DNA of 64,000 nt from Nocardioides anomalus (GCF_011046535.1 NZ_CP049257.1:434001-498000), one strand, 5' to 3'; shown: positions 1 to 8,279, numbered from the stretch's first letter. The notes: generated by a model from the sequence alone, not told the origin. Numbers and translations are program-made.

Positions 1-244
1 GGAACACGTCGATGCGCCCGAGCGCCCCGGTCGCCACGTCGACCAGCTCCTCGACGCCGGCCGCGCTCGAGCAGTCGCCCGGCGCGGCCACCGCGCCCAG
101 CTCCTCGGCCGTCCGCGCGCAGGCCTCCGCGTCGAGGTCGTTGACCACGACCCGCGCGCCCTCGGCCACCAGCCGCGCCGCCAGCGCCCGGCCGATCCCG
201 CCACCGGCGCCCGTCACCACTGCTCCCGCGTCGCGCAGCTGCAT
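1..244 (-). CDS. SDR-family oxidoreductase, 3' end cut by window edge
   Basis: Read leftward from an ATG at 244, this is the N-terminal 81 residues of a short-chain dehydrogenase/reductase. The nucleotide-binding glycine motif TGAGGGIG lies at about residues 10-17, followed by the NDLDAE stretch at the end of the second beta strand, where an acidic residue often selects NAD(H). The fragment ends at the residues GRIDVF, just before the family NNAG motif, so the catalytic Tyr-Lys pair is outside the window. The substrate cannot be told from this part. Its upstream side (245-465) carries a palindromic element rather than another gene. Confidence 0.85.
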   Translation of the reverse strand, partial: MQLRDAGAVVTGAGGGIGRALAARLVAEGARVVVNDLDAEACARTAEELGAVAAPGDCSSAAGVEELVDVATGALGRIDVF

Positions 245-294
245 CCCCCCCACCTTGGCACGCGACCCCACGGCGCCTGCGCCGGGTCTTCTGC

Positions 295-430
295 GGTGGC
301 TGAGGAGGGCGTGCTGCGCCCGTCTCGAAGCCGCGCAACCCGAGGCTGGGAGCCCAGCGGAGCCCAGTGGAGCCCGGCGCCTCGGTCACGTCGGCTTCGA
401 GACGGTTGCTGCGCAACCTCCTCAGCCACC
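295..430. repeat. imperfect palindromic intergenic element (REP/BIME-like)
   Basis: Two 39-base arms, 295-333 and 392-430, are inverted copies of each other with a handful of mismatches. The arm ends are GGTGGCTGAGGAGGGCG on the left and CAACCTCCTCAGCCACC on the right, and both inner ends carry the CTCGAAGCCG / CGGCTTCGAG pair. The 58-base centre is itself rich in short inverted segments (GGCTGGGAGCCCAG and similar). It sits between divergently read genes. It resembles the extragenic palindromes common in Nocardioides genomes (from memory, not checked). It could fold as RNA or DNA and could host nucleoid or transposase binding. Confidence 0.7.
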
Positions 431-465
431 GGCGCGCACGCCAGGCGGTAGGAGGAGGAACGCAG

Positions 466-1114
466 ATGCTGGAGAGGTTCACGCAGACGGCGCGGCGCGT
501 CATGGCCGGGGCGCAGGAGCTCGCGGCCGAGGCCGGGGCCGCGGAGGTGCGCCCGGCGCACCTGCTCGCGGCGCTGGTGCGCACCGAGGACACGCTGGCG
601 GTGGCGGTCCTGGCCCAGCTGGGGGCGCCGCCCGGCGAGCTGCAGCGGGTGGTGGCCGGGCTGAGCGCGCAGTACGCCGACGGTCTCGACGCCGAGGACG
701 CGGCGGCGCAGGCGCTGCTGGGCATCGACCTCGACGACGTGATCGGGCGCATGGACCGGGACCTGGGCGGGGTGCCGGGCCGGCCGGCGTACGGACGGGG
801 GCGGCAGCGCTTCGGCTCCGGTGCGAAGAAGGTGCTGGAGCTCTCGCTGCGTGAGGCGGTGCGCCTGCGGGACGGGTTCATCGGCAGCGAGCACCTGCTG
901 CTCGGGCTGGTGCGGCAGGACGACGCGGTGACGCGGGCGACGCTCGAGGCGTTCGACCTGACCGGCGACGCCGTTGCGGCGGGCGGTCGACGAGGCGGAC
1001 CGCCGGGCCGGCCAGTCCCGGCGCCCGGGTCGAACTCGCACCTCGTTGTCCCGGGCTGCCCGGGGCTTCCGCCGTGGGGGCCGGGTCGCCCGTCGCCGGA
1101 GGGTGGGGCCATGA
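466..1114 (+). CDS. Clp N-terminal domain protein, frameshifted near 974-975
   Basis: The start is the ATG at 466, 7 bases after GGAGGAGG (451-458). Two Clp-N repeats are visible: one near residues 1-70 (FTQTARRVMAGAQELA, then PAHLLAALV) and one near 105-165 (KKVLELSLREAVRLRDGFIG, then SEHLLLGLVR). Such stand-alone Clp-N proteins are thought to bind unfolded or tagged proteins without having an ATPase. After residue 169 the frame turns into low-complexity residues. Dropping one T of the pair at 974-975 restores the family-like tail RRAVDEADRRAGQSR and gives a stop at 1112-1114 that overlaps the hemerythrin ATG (ATGA). As sequenced, the frame instead runs on into the hemerythrin gene as a 451-residue fusion. 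I favour two coupled genes plus an indel. Confidence 0.7.
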
Positions 1115-1821
1115 CGCAGACGCAGCAGCAGCCGTGGCCGACCCAGCTCACCCTCCCGGGTCAGGCGGCCGCCCCCGAGGGCCCGGTGGACATGGTCAAC
1201 ATGTACGTCTTCCACTTCGCCTTCCGACGTGACCTCGGCCGCTTCCTCGACGTCGTGCCGGGTACGCCGGTCGAGGACGCGGCAGCGTGGCGGCGGCTGG
1301 CCGGCCGGTGGGACCTGTTCGCCGACCAGCTGCACCACCACCACGAGGCCGAGGACGCCGTGCTCTGGCCGTGGCTCCGCGAGCGGGTCTCCGGCGCCGA
1401 CCTGGTGGTCCTCGACGCGATGGCGTCCGAGCACGACGCCATCGACCCGGCGCTGGCCGCGGTGGCGCCGGCGTTCCAGGCCCTCACCGCGGGGCCGGAC
1501 GCCGACGCCAAGGCCGCGCTGGTGGCGGCGCTCCACGAGGCGCACGCCTGCCTGGACCGCCACCTCGCGCACGAGGAGACCGACGCCATCCGCATCATGC
1601 AGGCGGTGATGAGCGACGCCGACTGGAAGGCGCTGGAGAAGCGCTTCGGCGAGGGCCAGCCGAAGTCGGGTGTCCTCGTGATGGTGCCGTGGGCGCTGGA
1701 CGGTCTCGCGCCCCGCGACCTCGACGCGGTGCTCGGCCGCGCGCCGCTGCCGCTGCGCGTGCTCCGGCGGGTGCTGGCCCCCGGCTTCGCCCGCCGCGAG
1801 CGCGAGGTCTTCGGGAGCTGA
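1111..1821 (+). CDS. hemerythrin-like HHE domain protein
   Basis: This 236-residue protein starts at the ATG at 1111, 7 bases after GGAGGG (1098-1103). It carries the histidine/acid pattern of HHE cation-binding domains: FHFAFRRDL near residue 34, HHHHEAEDAVLWPW near 75, SEHDAID near 110 and HLAHEE near 150. Together these would hold a di-iron centre in a four-helix bundle. Members bind O2 or sense oxygen or redox state; no effector domain is attached here. The C-terminal 70 residues (VLVMVPWALDGL onward) form a short extension shared by actinobacterial members. Its start overlaps the reconstructed end of the Clp-N gene, which suggests coupled translation. Confidence 0.88.
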   Translation: MTQTQQQPWPTQLTLPGQAAAPEGPVDMVNMYVFHFAFRRDLGRFLDVVPGTPVEDAAAWRRLAGRWDLFADQLHHHHEAEDAVLWPWLRERVSGADLVVLDAMASEHDAIDPALAAVAPAFQALTAGPDADAKAALVAALHEAHACLDRHLAHEETDAIRIMQAVMSDADWKALEKRFGEGQPKSGVLVMVPWALDGLAPRDLDAVLGRAPLPLRVLRRVLAPGFARREREVFGS

Positions 1822-1834
1822 GCCTCGGCCCCGA

Positions 1835-2485
1835 TCAGTCGGGCACGGCCTGGCTGGACGCGGCGATGTTGACGCTGATGCGCGGGCCGGCCGGCGTGGC
1901 CTGCTTGGGCACGCAGTGGCGCCAGTCGGTCTGGCAGCGCCCGCCCATCACGACGAGGTCCCCGGCCAGCGGCTGGAACACCGTGCTCGGCCCGCCCGCG
2001 GTCGGCCGGATGAGGAAGCGCCGGGCCGCGCCCAGGCTCAGCACCGGCACGATGCACTCGCGCCTGCGCGTCGACGCCCCGTCGCCGTGCCAGCCCGTGC
2101 TGTCGCGGTGGTCGCGGTAGAGGTTGAGCCACAGCCGGTCGTACTCGACCCCGTAGTGGCGCGTCAGCGCCGCCGCCACCGTCCGCAGGAACGCCGGCGC
2201 GTCGGCCAGGTCGGGGTACTCCGCGGTCAGCCGCGGCTCCGTGACCCGCTCGGCGTACATCCACCGCTCGCGCTGCTCCCACCCCGCCACCCGCAGGAGC
2301 TCGTCGAAGAGCAGGTCGGCGCCGCTCAGCCAGCCCGGCACGTGCTCGACCCACGAGTGCGCGTCGAGCGGCACGCGGTGGGCCGTCGCGAACGTCTCGT
2401 CCACGCCCGGCCCCCGGTCACCGGCGGGGTCGCCGAACAGGGGGAGCGCGGCGTCGGTCACCTGATCACGTCTACCAGCGGCCAC
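1835..2485 (-). CDS. AlkB-family 2-oxoglutarate/Fe(II) dioxygenase
   Basis: This 216-residue protein has the complete AlkB signature. The iron ligands are His133 and Asp135 in GWHGDGAS and His190 in DWRHCVPK; Arg202 in GPRISVNI is the 2-oxoglutarate anchor. The nucleotide-recognition lid region (residues 70-130) includes YRDHRDSTG. AlkB enzymes remove alkyl groups from N1-methyladenine or N3-methylcytosine in DNA or RNA by oxidation. The gene converges with the hemerythrin gene (13 bases apart) and diverges from the SDR gene at 2515. The exact substrate (DNA, RNA or protein) cannot be read from the sequence. Confidence 0.9.
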   Translation of the reverse strand: MAAGRRDQVTDAALPLFGDPAGDRGPGVDETFATAHRVPLDAHSWVEHVPGWLSGADLLFDELLRVAGWEQRERWMYAERVTEPRLTAEYPDLADAPAFLRTVAAALTRHYGVEYDRLWLNLYRDHRDSTGWHGDGASTRRRECIVPVLSLGAARRFLIRPTAGGPSTVFQPLAGDLVVMGGRCQTDWRHCVPKQATPAGPRISVNIAASSQAVPD

Positions 2486-2501
2486 CGACAGCGCCCGGGC
2501 C

Positions 2502-2507
2502 TACGCT
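2502..2507 (+). promoter_or_regulatory. -10 hexamer TACGCT, likely leaderless start of the SDR gene
   Basis: TACGCT lies 7 bases before the GTG at 2515, with no Shine-Dalgarno sequence between. This spacing fits transcription starting at or next to the start codon. Confidence 0.55.
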
Positions 2508-2514
2508 CGGTGCC

Positions 2515-3309
2515 GTGCGCATCGACCTCGACGGCAGGACGGCTCTGGTCACCGGCTCGACGCAGGGCATCGGCCTGGCCATCGCCCGCACCCTGGCGAG
2601 CGCCGGCGCGCGGGTGGGTGTCAACGGTCGCTCGGAGGAGTCGGTACGCCGCGCCGTGGGCGAGCTGCGCGAGGGGTTGCCCGACGCCGACCTGGTCGAG
2701 GTCGCCGCGGACGTGACCACCGAGGAGGGCGCCGACGCCGCGCTGGCCGCCCTCGGCGACGTCGACGTCCTGGTCAACAACCTCGGCATCTTCGAGGCCC
2801 GGCCGGCGCTGGAGATCACCGACGAGGAGTGGCGCACCTACTTCGAGGTCAACGTGCTCGCCGGCGTCCGCCTGACCCGCGCCGTGCTGCCCGGCATGAC
2901 CGACCGCGGCTGGGGCCGGGTGCTCTTCGTGGCCAGCGACTCGGCGGTGGTGATCCCGGCCGAGATGGTGCACTACGGCATGTCCAAGACCGCGCTGCTC
3001 GCCGTCTCCCGCGGCTTCGCCAAGGCCGCGGCCGGCACCGGTGTCACCGTCAACTCCGTCATCGCCGGGCCGACCCACACCGGCGGCGTCGAGGACTTCG
3101 TGCGCAGCCTGGTCGGCGACGACCTGCCCTGGGAGGAGGCCCAGCAGACCTTCATGCGCGAGCACCGCCCGCAGTCGCTCATCCAGCGTCTCATCGAGCC
3201 CGAGGAGATCGCGAACCTCGTGGCCTACCTGGCCTCACCGCTGTCCTCCGCCACCACCGGCGGCGCCCTGCGGGTCGACGGGGGCTACGTGGACGCGATC
3301 CTGCCCTGA
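2515..3309 (+). CDS. SDR-family oxidoreductase
   Basis: A 264-residue classical short-chain dehydrogenase/reductase. The dinucleotide motif GSTQGIG is at residues 14-20, NNLG at 88-91, Ser141/143 in the serine strand, and the catalytic pair Tyr154 and Lys158 in YGMSK. VNGRS after the second strand (Arg39) suggests NADP(H). The C-terminal GGALRVDGGYVD is typical of 3-oxoacyl-ACP-reductase-like SDRs, but the substrate is unknown. The start is a GTG placed 7 bases after a TACGCT hexamer, so the mRNA may be leaderless. Its last 25 bases overlap the end of the converging PAP2 gene. Confidence 0.88.
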   Translation: MRIDLDGRTALVTGSTQGIGLAIARTLASAGARVGVNGRSEESVRRAVGELREGLPDADLVEVAADVTTEEGADAALAALGDVDVLVNNLGIFEARPALEITDEEWRTYFEVNVLAGVRLTRAVLPGMTDRGWGRVLFVASDSAVVIPAEMVHYGMSKTALLAVSRGFAKAAAGTGVTVNSVIAGPTHTGGVEDFVRSLVGDDLPWEEAQQTFMREHRPQSLIQRLIEPEEIANLVAYLASPLSSATTGGALRVDGGYVDAILP

Positions 3310-4280
3310 GGCTCTGCGGGACGGGCCCGCCTGCGCTCCCACAGCCCGCACAGCACCATCACGATCCCGGCCAGCACACCACCGGCCAGCACGTCGACGA
3401 CGTAGTGCTCGGCGTAGTAGACCAGCGTCACGCACATGGCCAACGGGTAGAGAACGAGCAGGAAGCGCAGCGCGGTGCGCAGCCGCCAGATGCCGTACAT
3501 CGCCACCAGGAAGGTGATGCCGGCGTGCAGCGAGGGCATGGCGGCCACGGGGTTGCCGACGCCCTGGAGGACCAGGTCGAAGCGGCCCAGTCCGAGGTCG
3601 CGCCAGCCCCGACCGGTGAGCCGGGGGAGCGCCTGGCCGATGTAGCCCTCCTCCGAGGCCATCCACGGCGGCGCCATCGGGTAGAGGATGTAGACGATGA
3701 GGGCACCGAAGTTGATGAGCACGTAGCGGCGCATCCAGCGCAGCCACTCCTCGCGCTTGCGCACCCACAGCACGGCGGCGATGGTCAGCCCGGTGAGGAA
3801 GTGGCTGGCGTAGACGGTGGTGAAGAAGACGTCGTACCACCGCGGGTCGCTGGTGCGCAGGCACGGGTCGCCGCACAGGTGGTCCTGCAGGATCGACGTG
3901 GGCAGCCGCCCGCCGCCGCCGACCAGGCGCGAGAACTCCTCGTCGAAGCGGATCGGCATGGTCACGTGGACCGGCAGCCCGAGCTCGTCGGTCAGGCCGC
4001 GGCTGTAGAAGTAGATGATCAGCCCGACCATCGGGATCGACCAGTCGCGCACGAAGCGCAGGTGGTAGCGCCACGGCGCCTCGACGTTCCACGCGATGGT
4101 GCCGAACCACAGCCACACGAACACCGACACGGTGTCGTTGGGGATGCCCAGGAACTCCGAGTAGGTCACGAGCAGGATCGCGTAGACGACCATCGCGACG
4201 ACCCGCACCGGGCGCCGGGTGACGGGTGGCAGGTCCGCTGGCACCGAGGCGGACGTGTCCTCCTCGGTGCCCTGAGCCAT
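3285..4280 (-). CDS. PAP2-superfamily membrane phosphatase / AUR1-like
   Basis: A 331-residue integral membrane protein starting at the ATG at 4280 (MAQGTEEDTS). About six hydrophobic segments are visible. The PAP2 motifs are present in the C-terminal half: PSLHAG with the active-site His, then YYAEHYVVDVLAGG with the second His and Asp. The segment YPMAPPWMAS before them resembles the AUR1/inositol-phosphotransferase branch found in actinobacteria. Members hydrolyse or transfer lipid phosphates at the outer membrane leaflet; the substrate is not known here. The gene lies 23 bases after an acyl-CoA dehydrogenase gene on the same strand and may be cotranscribed with it. Confidence 0.85.
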   Translation of the reverse strand: MAQGTEEDTSASVPADLPPVTRRPVRVVAMVVYAILLVTYSEFLGIPNDTVSVFVWLWFGTIAWNVEAPWRYHLRFVRDWSIPMVGLIIYFYSRGLTDELGLPVHVTMPIRFDEEFSRLVGGGGRLPTSILQDHLCGDPCLRTSDPRWYDVFFTTVYASHFLTGLTIAAVLWVRKREEWLRWMRRYVLINFGALIVYILYPMAPPWMASEEGYIGQALPRLTGRGWRDLGLGRFDLVLQGVGNPVAAMPSLHAGITFLVAMYGIWRLRTALRFLLVLYPLAMCVTLVYYAEHYVVDVLAGGVLAGIVMVLCGLWERRRARPAEPQGRIAST

Positions 4281-4303
4281 GGGGCGCACTCTAGGCGAGC
4301 GTC

Positions 4304-5443
4304 CTACTCGAGCGGGTCGAGCCCCTCGTACGTCGTGACGCCCGAGGCCAGCTCCCTGAGGTGGTGGCCGCCGTCGCCGAGCAGGTGGTCGAGCGCGGTG
4401 AGGTAGGCCAGGTGCATGCCGACGGAGTACTCCATCGTCACCGCGATGCCGCCGTGCAGCTGGACCGCCTCCTGGCCGATGTGGCGCCCCGCGGTCGAGA
4501 CCTGCACCGAGACCCGGCGGGCGGCGTCGGCCACCGCGACGGGGTCGCCCGCGGCCACGACCATGGTGGCCCAGTCGACCATCGAGTGCGTCAGCTCGAG
4601 CGAGACGTACATGTCGGCGGCGCGGAAGGTGAGCGCCTGGAACGTCGCCAGGGGCACGCCGAACTGCTTGCGGCTGCGGAGGTACTCCGTGGTGGTCGGG
4701 AGCAGGAACTGCATCGAGCCCAGCGCCTGGTTGGCGGCCATCACGCGGGTGATGTCCTGCACGGTGGCGATGCTCGCGGTGACGTCGGCGCCGGGCTCGC
4801 CCAGTGGGGTCGCGGCGGTGGCGTCGAAGGCGATCCGAGCGGCCCGCGTCCCGTCGTACGTCGGGTAGCCGGTGCGCTCGGCCGCGTCGCCGTCGACCAG
4901 GAAGAGGCCCGTCCCACCGGAGGGCAGCGCGGCGGAGACCACGAGCCGGTCGGCGCGGGCGCCGTGCGGGACCGGCTCCTTGACGCCGCTCAGCCTCCAC
5001 GCGTCGCCGTCCTGGGCGGCCGTGACGCCGGTGGCCGAGGGGCTCCAGCGCTGCCCGGGCTCGTCGTGGGCGAAGGCCAGCACCGACTCGCCGGCGGACA
5101 GTGCGCCCAGCACCTCCTGGCGCTGCTCGCCCGTGCCGACGGCGGACACGAGCCCACCGGCCAGCACCACGGAGGTGAGGAACGGCTCGGGCGCGATGAC
5201 CCGGCCGAGCTCCTGGCACACGATGCCGATCTCGACGGGACCGGCGCCCACGCCGCCGTCCTCCTCGGCGAAGGGCAGCCCGAGCAGCCCCATCTCGGCC
5301 ATCCGCGCCCACTGCTTCTCGTCGAAGCCGGGGTCGTCGCCGACGGCCCGGCGCCGCTGCTCGTAGTCGCTGTAGGCCTTGCCGACCAGGCCGCGGACGG
5401 CCTCGCGCAGCGCGTCCTGCTCGTCGTCGTACAGGAAGTCCAT
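4304..5443 (-). CDS. acyl-CoA dehydrogenase, second subunit type
   Basis: A 379-residue acyl-CoA dehydrogenase-family protein: the N-terminal helical domain (DEQDALREAVRGLV) is followed by a shortened middle beta domain and a C-terminal helical domain (YLRSRKQFGVPLATFQALT, then AVQLHGGIAVTMEYSVG). The usual QGFSEPDAGSD-type FAD/substrate loop is replaced by AFAHDEPGQRW. This fits the weaker partner of the heterotetrameric dehydrogenases of actinobacterial steroid and branched-acid degradation, where one subunit supplies most of the active site (family knowledge). It lies 16 bases downstream of its presumed partner at 5460-6614, with an ATG start after GGGGGACGGAACTTCC. Substrate unknown. Confidence 0.85.
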   Translation of the reverse strand: MDFLYDDEQDALREAVRGLVGKAYSDYEQRRRAVGDDPGFDEKQWARMAEMGLLGLPFAEEDGGVGAGPVEIGIVCQELGRVIAPEPFLTSVVLAGGLVSAVGTGEQRQEVLGALSAGESVLAFAHDEPGQRWSPSATGVTAAQDGDAWRLSGVKEPVPHGARADRLVVSAALPSGGTGLFLVDGDAAERTGYPTYDGTRAARIAFDATAATPLGEPGADVTASIATVQDITRVMAANQALGSMQFLLPTTTEYLRSRKQFGVPLATFQALTFRAADMYVSLELTHSMVDWATMVVAAGDPVAVADAARRVSVQVSTAGRHIGQEAVQLHGGIAVTMEYSVGMHLAYLTALDHLLGDGGHHLRELASGVTTYEGLDPLE

Positions 5444-5459
5444 GGAAGTTCCGTCCCCC

Positions 5460-6614
5460 TCAGAGACCGAGGATGCCGCGGCTGATGATCTGGCGCTGCA
5501 CCTCGTTGGAGCCGCCGTAGATCGAGGCCTTGCGCAGGTTGAGGTACGTCGGGCCGGCGAGCCGCTGCCACTCGTCCAGCGCGGAGTCGTTGCCCGCGCC
5601 GCTGGCCAGGGCCCCGGGGCCGGCCAGGTCGACGACCAGCTCGCTCACGGCCTGCTGGAGCTCGCTGCCCTTGAGCTTGAGCACCGAGGAGGCGGGGTGC
5701 GGCTTGCCGTCGGCGGAGTTGGCGGCCACGCGCATCGCGGTCAGCTCGAGGGCGAGCAGCTCGTTCTCGAGGGTGGCGATCCGGGCCCGCAGCAGCGGGT
5801 CGTCGGCGTAGCGGTCCTCGGCCAGCTGCTTGATCCGCACGAGCACGCGCTTGCTGAGCCCGGACGGCGCGACGCCGACCCGTTCGTTGCCGAGCAGGAA
5901 CTTCGCGATGCCCCAGCCGCCGTTGAGCTCGCCCACCAGGTTGGCGCCCGGCACGCGGACGTCGGAGAACCAGACCTCGTTGACCTCGTGCCCGCCGTCG
6001 ATGAGCTGGATGGGACGGACCTCGAGGCCCTCGCTCTGCATGTCGATGAGCAGCATCGAGATGCCGGCCTGCTTCTTGGCGTCCGGGTCGGTGCGGACCA
6101 GGGTGAAGATCCAGTCGCCGTACTGGCCCAGCGTGGTCCACGTCTTCTGGCCGTTGACGATCCAGTCGTCGCCGTCCTTGACCGCGGTGGTGCGCAGCCC
6201 GGCCAGGTCGGAGCCGGCGTCGGGCTCGGAGAAGCCCTGGCTCCACCAGATGTCGAGGTTCGCCGTCTTGGGCAGGAATTCCTGCTTCTGCTCCTCGGTG
6301 CCGAACTGGGCGATGACCGGCCCGATCATCCCGGTGTTGAAGGCCAGGGGAGTGGGCACGAACGCACGTTCCATCTCCTCGTGCCAGATGTGGAACTGCA
6401 GCTCGCTCCAGTCTTGCCCGCCGTACTCCACCGGCCAGCGCGGCACGGCGTAGCCGGCGGCGTTGAGCGTCTGCTGGGCCTCCACGATCTGGTCGCGGGT
6501 CAGCTCGCGGCCGGCCGCCACCGTGTCGCGGATGTCCTGGGACACCTTGGTCGTGAAGAACGCGCGCATCTCGTCGCGGAACGCGCGCTCCTCCTCGGAC
6601 AGGCTGAGCTGCAC
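5460..6614 (-). CDS. acyl-CoA dehydrogenase, FadE-like catalytic subunit
   Basis: A 384-residue acyl-CoA dehydrogenase starting at GTG 6614. The FAD/substrate loop QGFSEPDAGSDLAG is intact, as are KTWTT and the C-terminal IYGGSNEVQRQIIS. The YEG glutamate used by medium-chain enzymes is replaced by YGG. An alternative glutamate is available in GNERVGV (about residue 240), the position used in isovaleryl-CoA-type enzymes; this assignment is my alignment by eye. Together with the 4304-5443 protein it probably forms an alpha2-beta2 enzyme oxidising a bulky acyl-CoA. The two genes and the PAP2 gene have gaps of only 16 and 23 bases, which indicates an operon. Confidence 0.88.
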   Translation of the reverse strand: MQLSLSEEERAFRDEMRAFFTTKVSQDIRDTVAAGRELTRDQIVEAQQTLNAAGYAVPRWPVEYGGQDWSELQFHIWHEEMERAFVPTPLAFNTGMIGPVIAQFGTEEQKQEFLPKTANLDIWWSQGFSEPDAGSDLAGLRTTAVKDGDDWIVNGQKTWTTLGQYGDWIFTLVRTDPDAKKQAGISMLLIDMQSEGLEVRPIQLIDGGHEVNEVWFSDVRVPGANLVGELNGGWGIAKFLLGNERVGVAPSGLSKRVLVRIKQLAEDRYADDPLLRARIATLENELLALELTAMRVAANSADGKPHPASSVLKLKGSELQQAVSELVVDLAGPGALASGAGNDSALDEWQRLAGPTYLNLRKASIYGGSNEVQRQIISRGILGL

Positions 6615-6785
6615 GGCACCCCCTGGTGGCTCGACTGGTCTGGCTACTCGTCAGTACACACCATCTCGCAACACCACCGGCGCCCGGAGCGTTGATGATG
6701 CATGGAGAGCTCGCCGATGGCCGAGGTGCGAGGGCGTCCTGCGCCCGAGCCTCGAGGCCTGGTGCGTCGAGGACGGGAGTCGCGG

Positions 6786-7268
6786 GTGGCCGAGAGCGCT
6801 CCGGACTTCGACGCCTGGGTCGCCGCGCGCGGTCCGGCGCTGCTGCGCCTGGCCTACACGCTGACCGGCAACCGGGCCGACGCCGAGGACGTCGTGCAGG
6901 AGGCGCTGGCCCGCGCCCTGCCCCGCTGGGGCCGGATCGGCCAGGTCGCCGATGTCGACGCCTACGTGCGCCGGATGGTGCTCAACGCCCACACGTCGTG
7001 GTGGCGCACGTTCCGCCGCCGCGAGTCCCCGGTGGCCGAGGTCCGCGACACCGCGCTGCTGCCGTCCGGTCCCGAGGGCCTCGACCTGTGGGCCGCCTGC
7101 CAGGCCCTGCCCGAGCCGCAGCGGACCGCCGTGGTGCTGCGCTACTACGAACAGCTGGAGTACGCCGAGATCGCCGACCTCACCGGCGTCCGGGAGGGGT
7201 CGGTGCGCTCGCGGGTCTCCCGCGGCCTGGCCGCCCTGCGCGAGCAGATGGGAGCCGAGGATGAGTGA
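6786..7268 (+). CDS. ECF RNA polymerase sigma factor, SigE family
   Basis: Region 2 is in AYTLTGNRADAEDVVQEALA with the following RRMVLNAHTSWWR; region 4 is in ALPEPQRTAVVLRYYEQLEY and the helix-turn-helix ADLTGVREGSVRSRVSRGLA. I place the start at the GTG at 6786 because GGGAG lies 7 bases before it and the product (160 residues) then matches the family length. An in-frame ATG at 6702 would add 28 Arg/Pro-rich residues. The last 8 bases overlap the next gene, which encodes a membrane-anchored protein and is the likely anti-sigma or sensor partner. Regulon unknown. Confidence 0.88.
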   Translation: MAESAPDFDAWVAARGPALLRLAYTLTGNRADAEDVVQEALARALPRWGRIGQVADVDAYVRRMVLNAHTSWWRTFRRRESPVAEVRDTALLPSGPEGLDLWAACQALPEPQRTAVVLRYYEQLEYAEIADLTGVREGSVRSRVSRGLAALREQMGAEDE

Positions 7269-8271
7269 CCTGGAGCAGCGGCTGAGCGAGGTGCTGCACC
7301 GCGGCGCCGAGGCCGCCCCCGACGCCACGGGGCTGGCCGGCGCCGCCCGGACCCGGGCCCGGCAGCGCCGGCGCACCCGCCTGGCCGGTGCCGCGGCCGT
7401 CGTGGCCCTCGCCGTCGCCGCCCCCACCGCGTGGGTGCTCGGCACCGGCGGCGATCCCGACCGGTCCGTCGACCCGCAGCGCACGGCCGCCGACCCGGGG
7501 GCCGGCGACGAGGGCTTCCGCTGGGAGAGCTGGCACGGCGTCACCGTGCAGGTCCCGGACACCTGGGCGCCCGGCGCCCTGTCGACCTGGTGCCTCACCG
7601 CCGACGAGCCGGTGCCGCACGTGCAGCGACCCGGTGGTGCGACGGCCGCGATCGCCTGCAGCCCGCAGCAGACCTACGGCCTGTCCTTCCAGGAGGTCGA
7701 CGCCGGGGCGGACTTCGCCTGGCCGGTGGTCCACCAGGCCGGCGGTGGCTGGCCGGAGGAGAACGTCGTCGGGGGCCGCGGCATCGGCGGCGTCCTCATC
7801 ACCGTCGCGACCCGCGAGGAGACGCTGGCCCAGCGCATCCTGGACTCCGCGCACGCCATCGGGCCGGACGGCGACCCGAACGGCTGCACCAGCCGTCTCG
7901 GCGGCGACCCGGTCGCGGCGCCCGAGGGCGCCCTGTCGGTCTGCCGGTACGACGACACGGGGCTGCTCGAGCAGAGCGAGGCCCTCGTCGGTCAGCCGGC
8001 CGGCGACGCGGTCCGCGCCCTCCAGGCCGCGCCGCCGGCGGGTGCCGAGGGGTGCACCGACGCCAGCTCGGCCAGCCAGCCGCACGGCGTGGTGCTGCTG
8101 CGCGCGGCCGGGACGAGCGCCCGGGTCGACCTGGTCCCCGACTGCGCGCGGGTCACCGTCGACGGCGACGTCCGCACGCTGACCTCCGACGTCCTCTACT
8201 GGGCGCTCTCGCCGGGCTGGTCCGGGGACGCCACCGGGCTGCCCTTGCCAGCACAGCTGCGCCAGCAGTAG
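7261..8271 (+). CDS. membrane-anchored protein partnered with the sigma factor, putative anti-sigma
   Basis: A 336-residue protein beginning inside the end of the sigma gene (ATG 7261). A short cytoplasmic N-terminus (about 43 residues, ending in the basic run RTRARQRRRTR) precedes one membrane helix at about 44-60. A roughly 270-residue extracellular part follows, with six or more cysteines that could form disulfides. The gene pairing and the topology fit the anti-sigma arrangement of SigE-family operons, but I do not see the zinc-binding ZAS motif (HxxxCxxC). 'Sigma-linked membrane protein' is therefore the safe statement; anti-sigma activity is inference. Confidence 0.75.
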   Translation: MSDLEQRLSEVLHRGAEAAPDATGLAGAARTRARQRRRTRLAGAAAVVALAVAAPTAWVLGTGGDPDRSVDPQRTAADPGAGDEGFRWESWHGVTVQVPDTWAPGALSTWCLTADEPVPHVQRPGGATAAIACSPQQTYGLSFQEVDAGADFAWPVVHQAGGGWPEENVVGGRGIGGVLITVATREETLAQRILDSAHAIGPDGDPNGCTSRLGGDPVAAPEGALSVCRYDDTGLLEQSEALVGQPAGDAVRALQAAPPAGAEGCTDASSASQPHGVVLLRAAGTSARVDLVPDCARVTVDGDVRTLTSDVLYWALSPGWSGDATGLPLPAQLRQQ

Positions 8272-8279
8272 ACACAGTC

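Noticed and set aside
1021-1060. A T-loop-like stretch (GGGTCGAACTCGC) as part of a tRNA gene
   Set aside because: No matching acceptor, D or anticodon stems can be drawn around it.
2829-4406. A 525-residue plus-strand frame across SDR, PAP2 and dehydrogenase genes
   Set aside because: It crosses three well-supported genes out of frame and translates to Arg/His/Gln-rich sequence.
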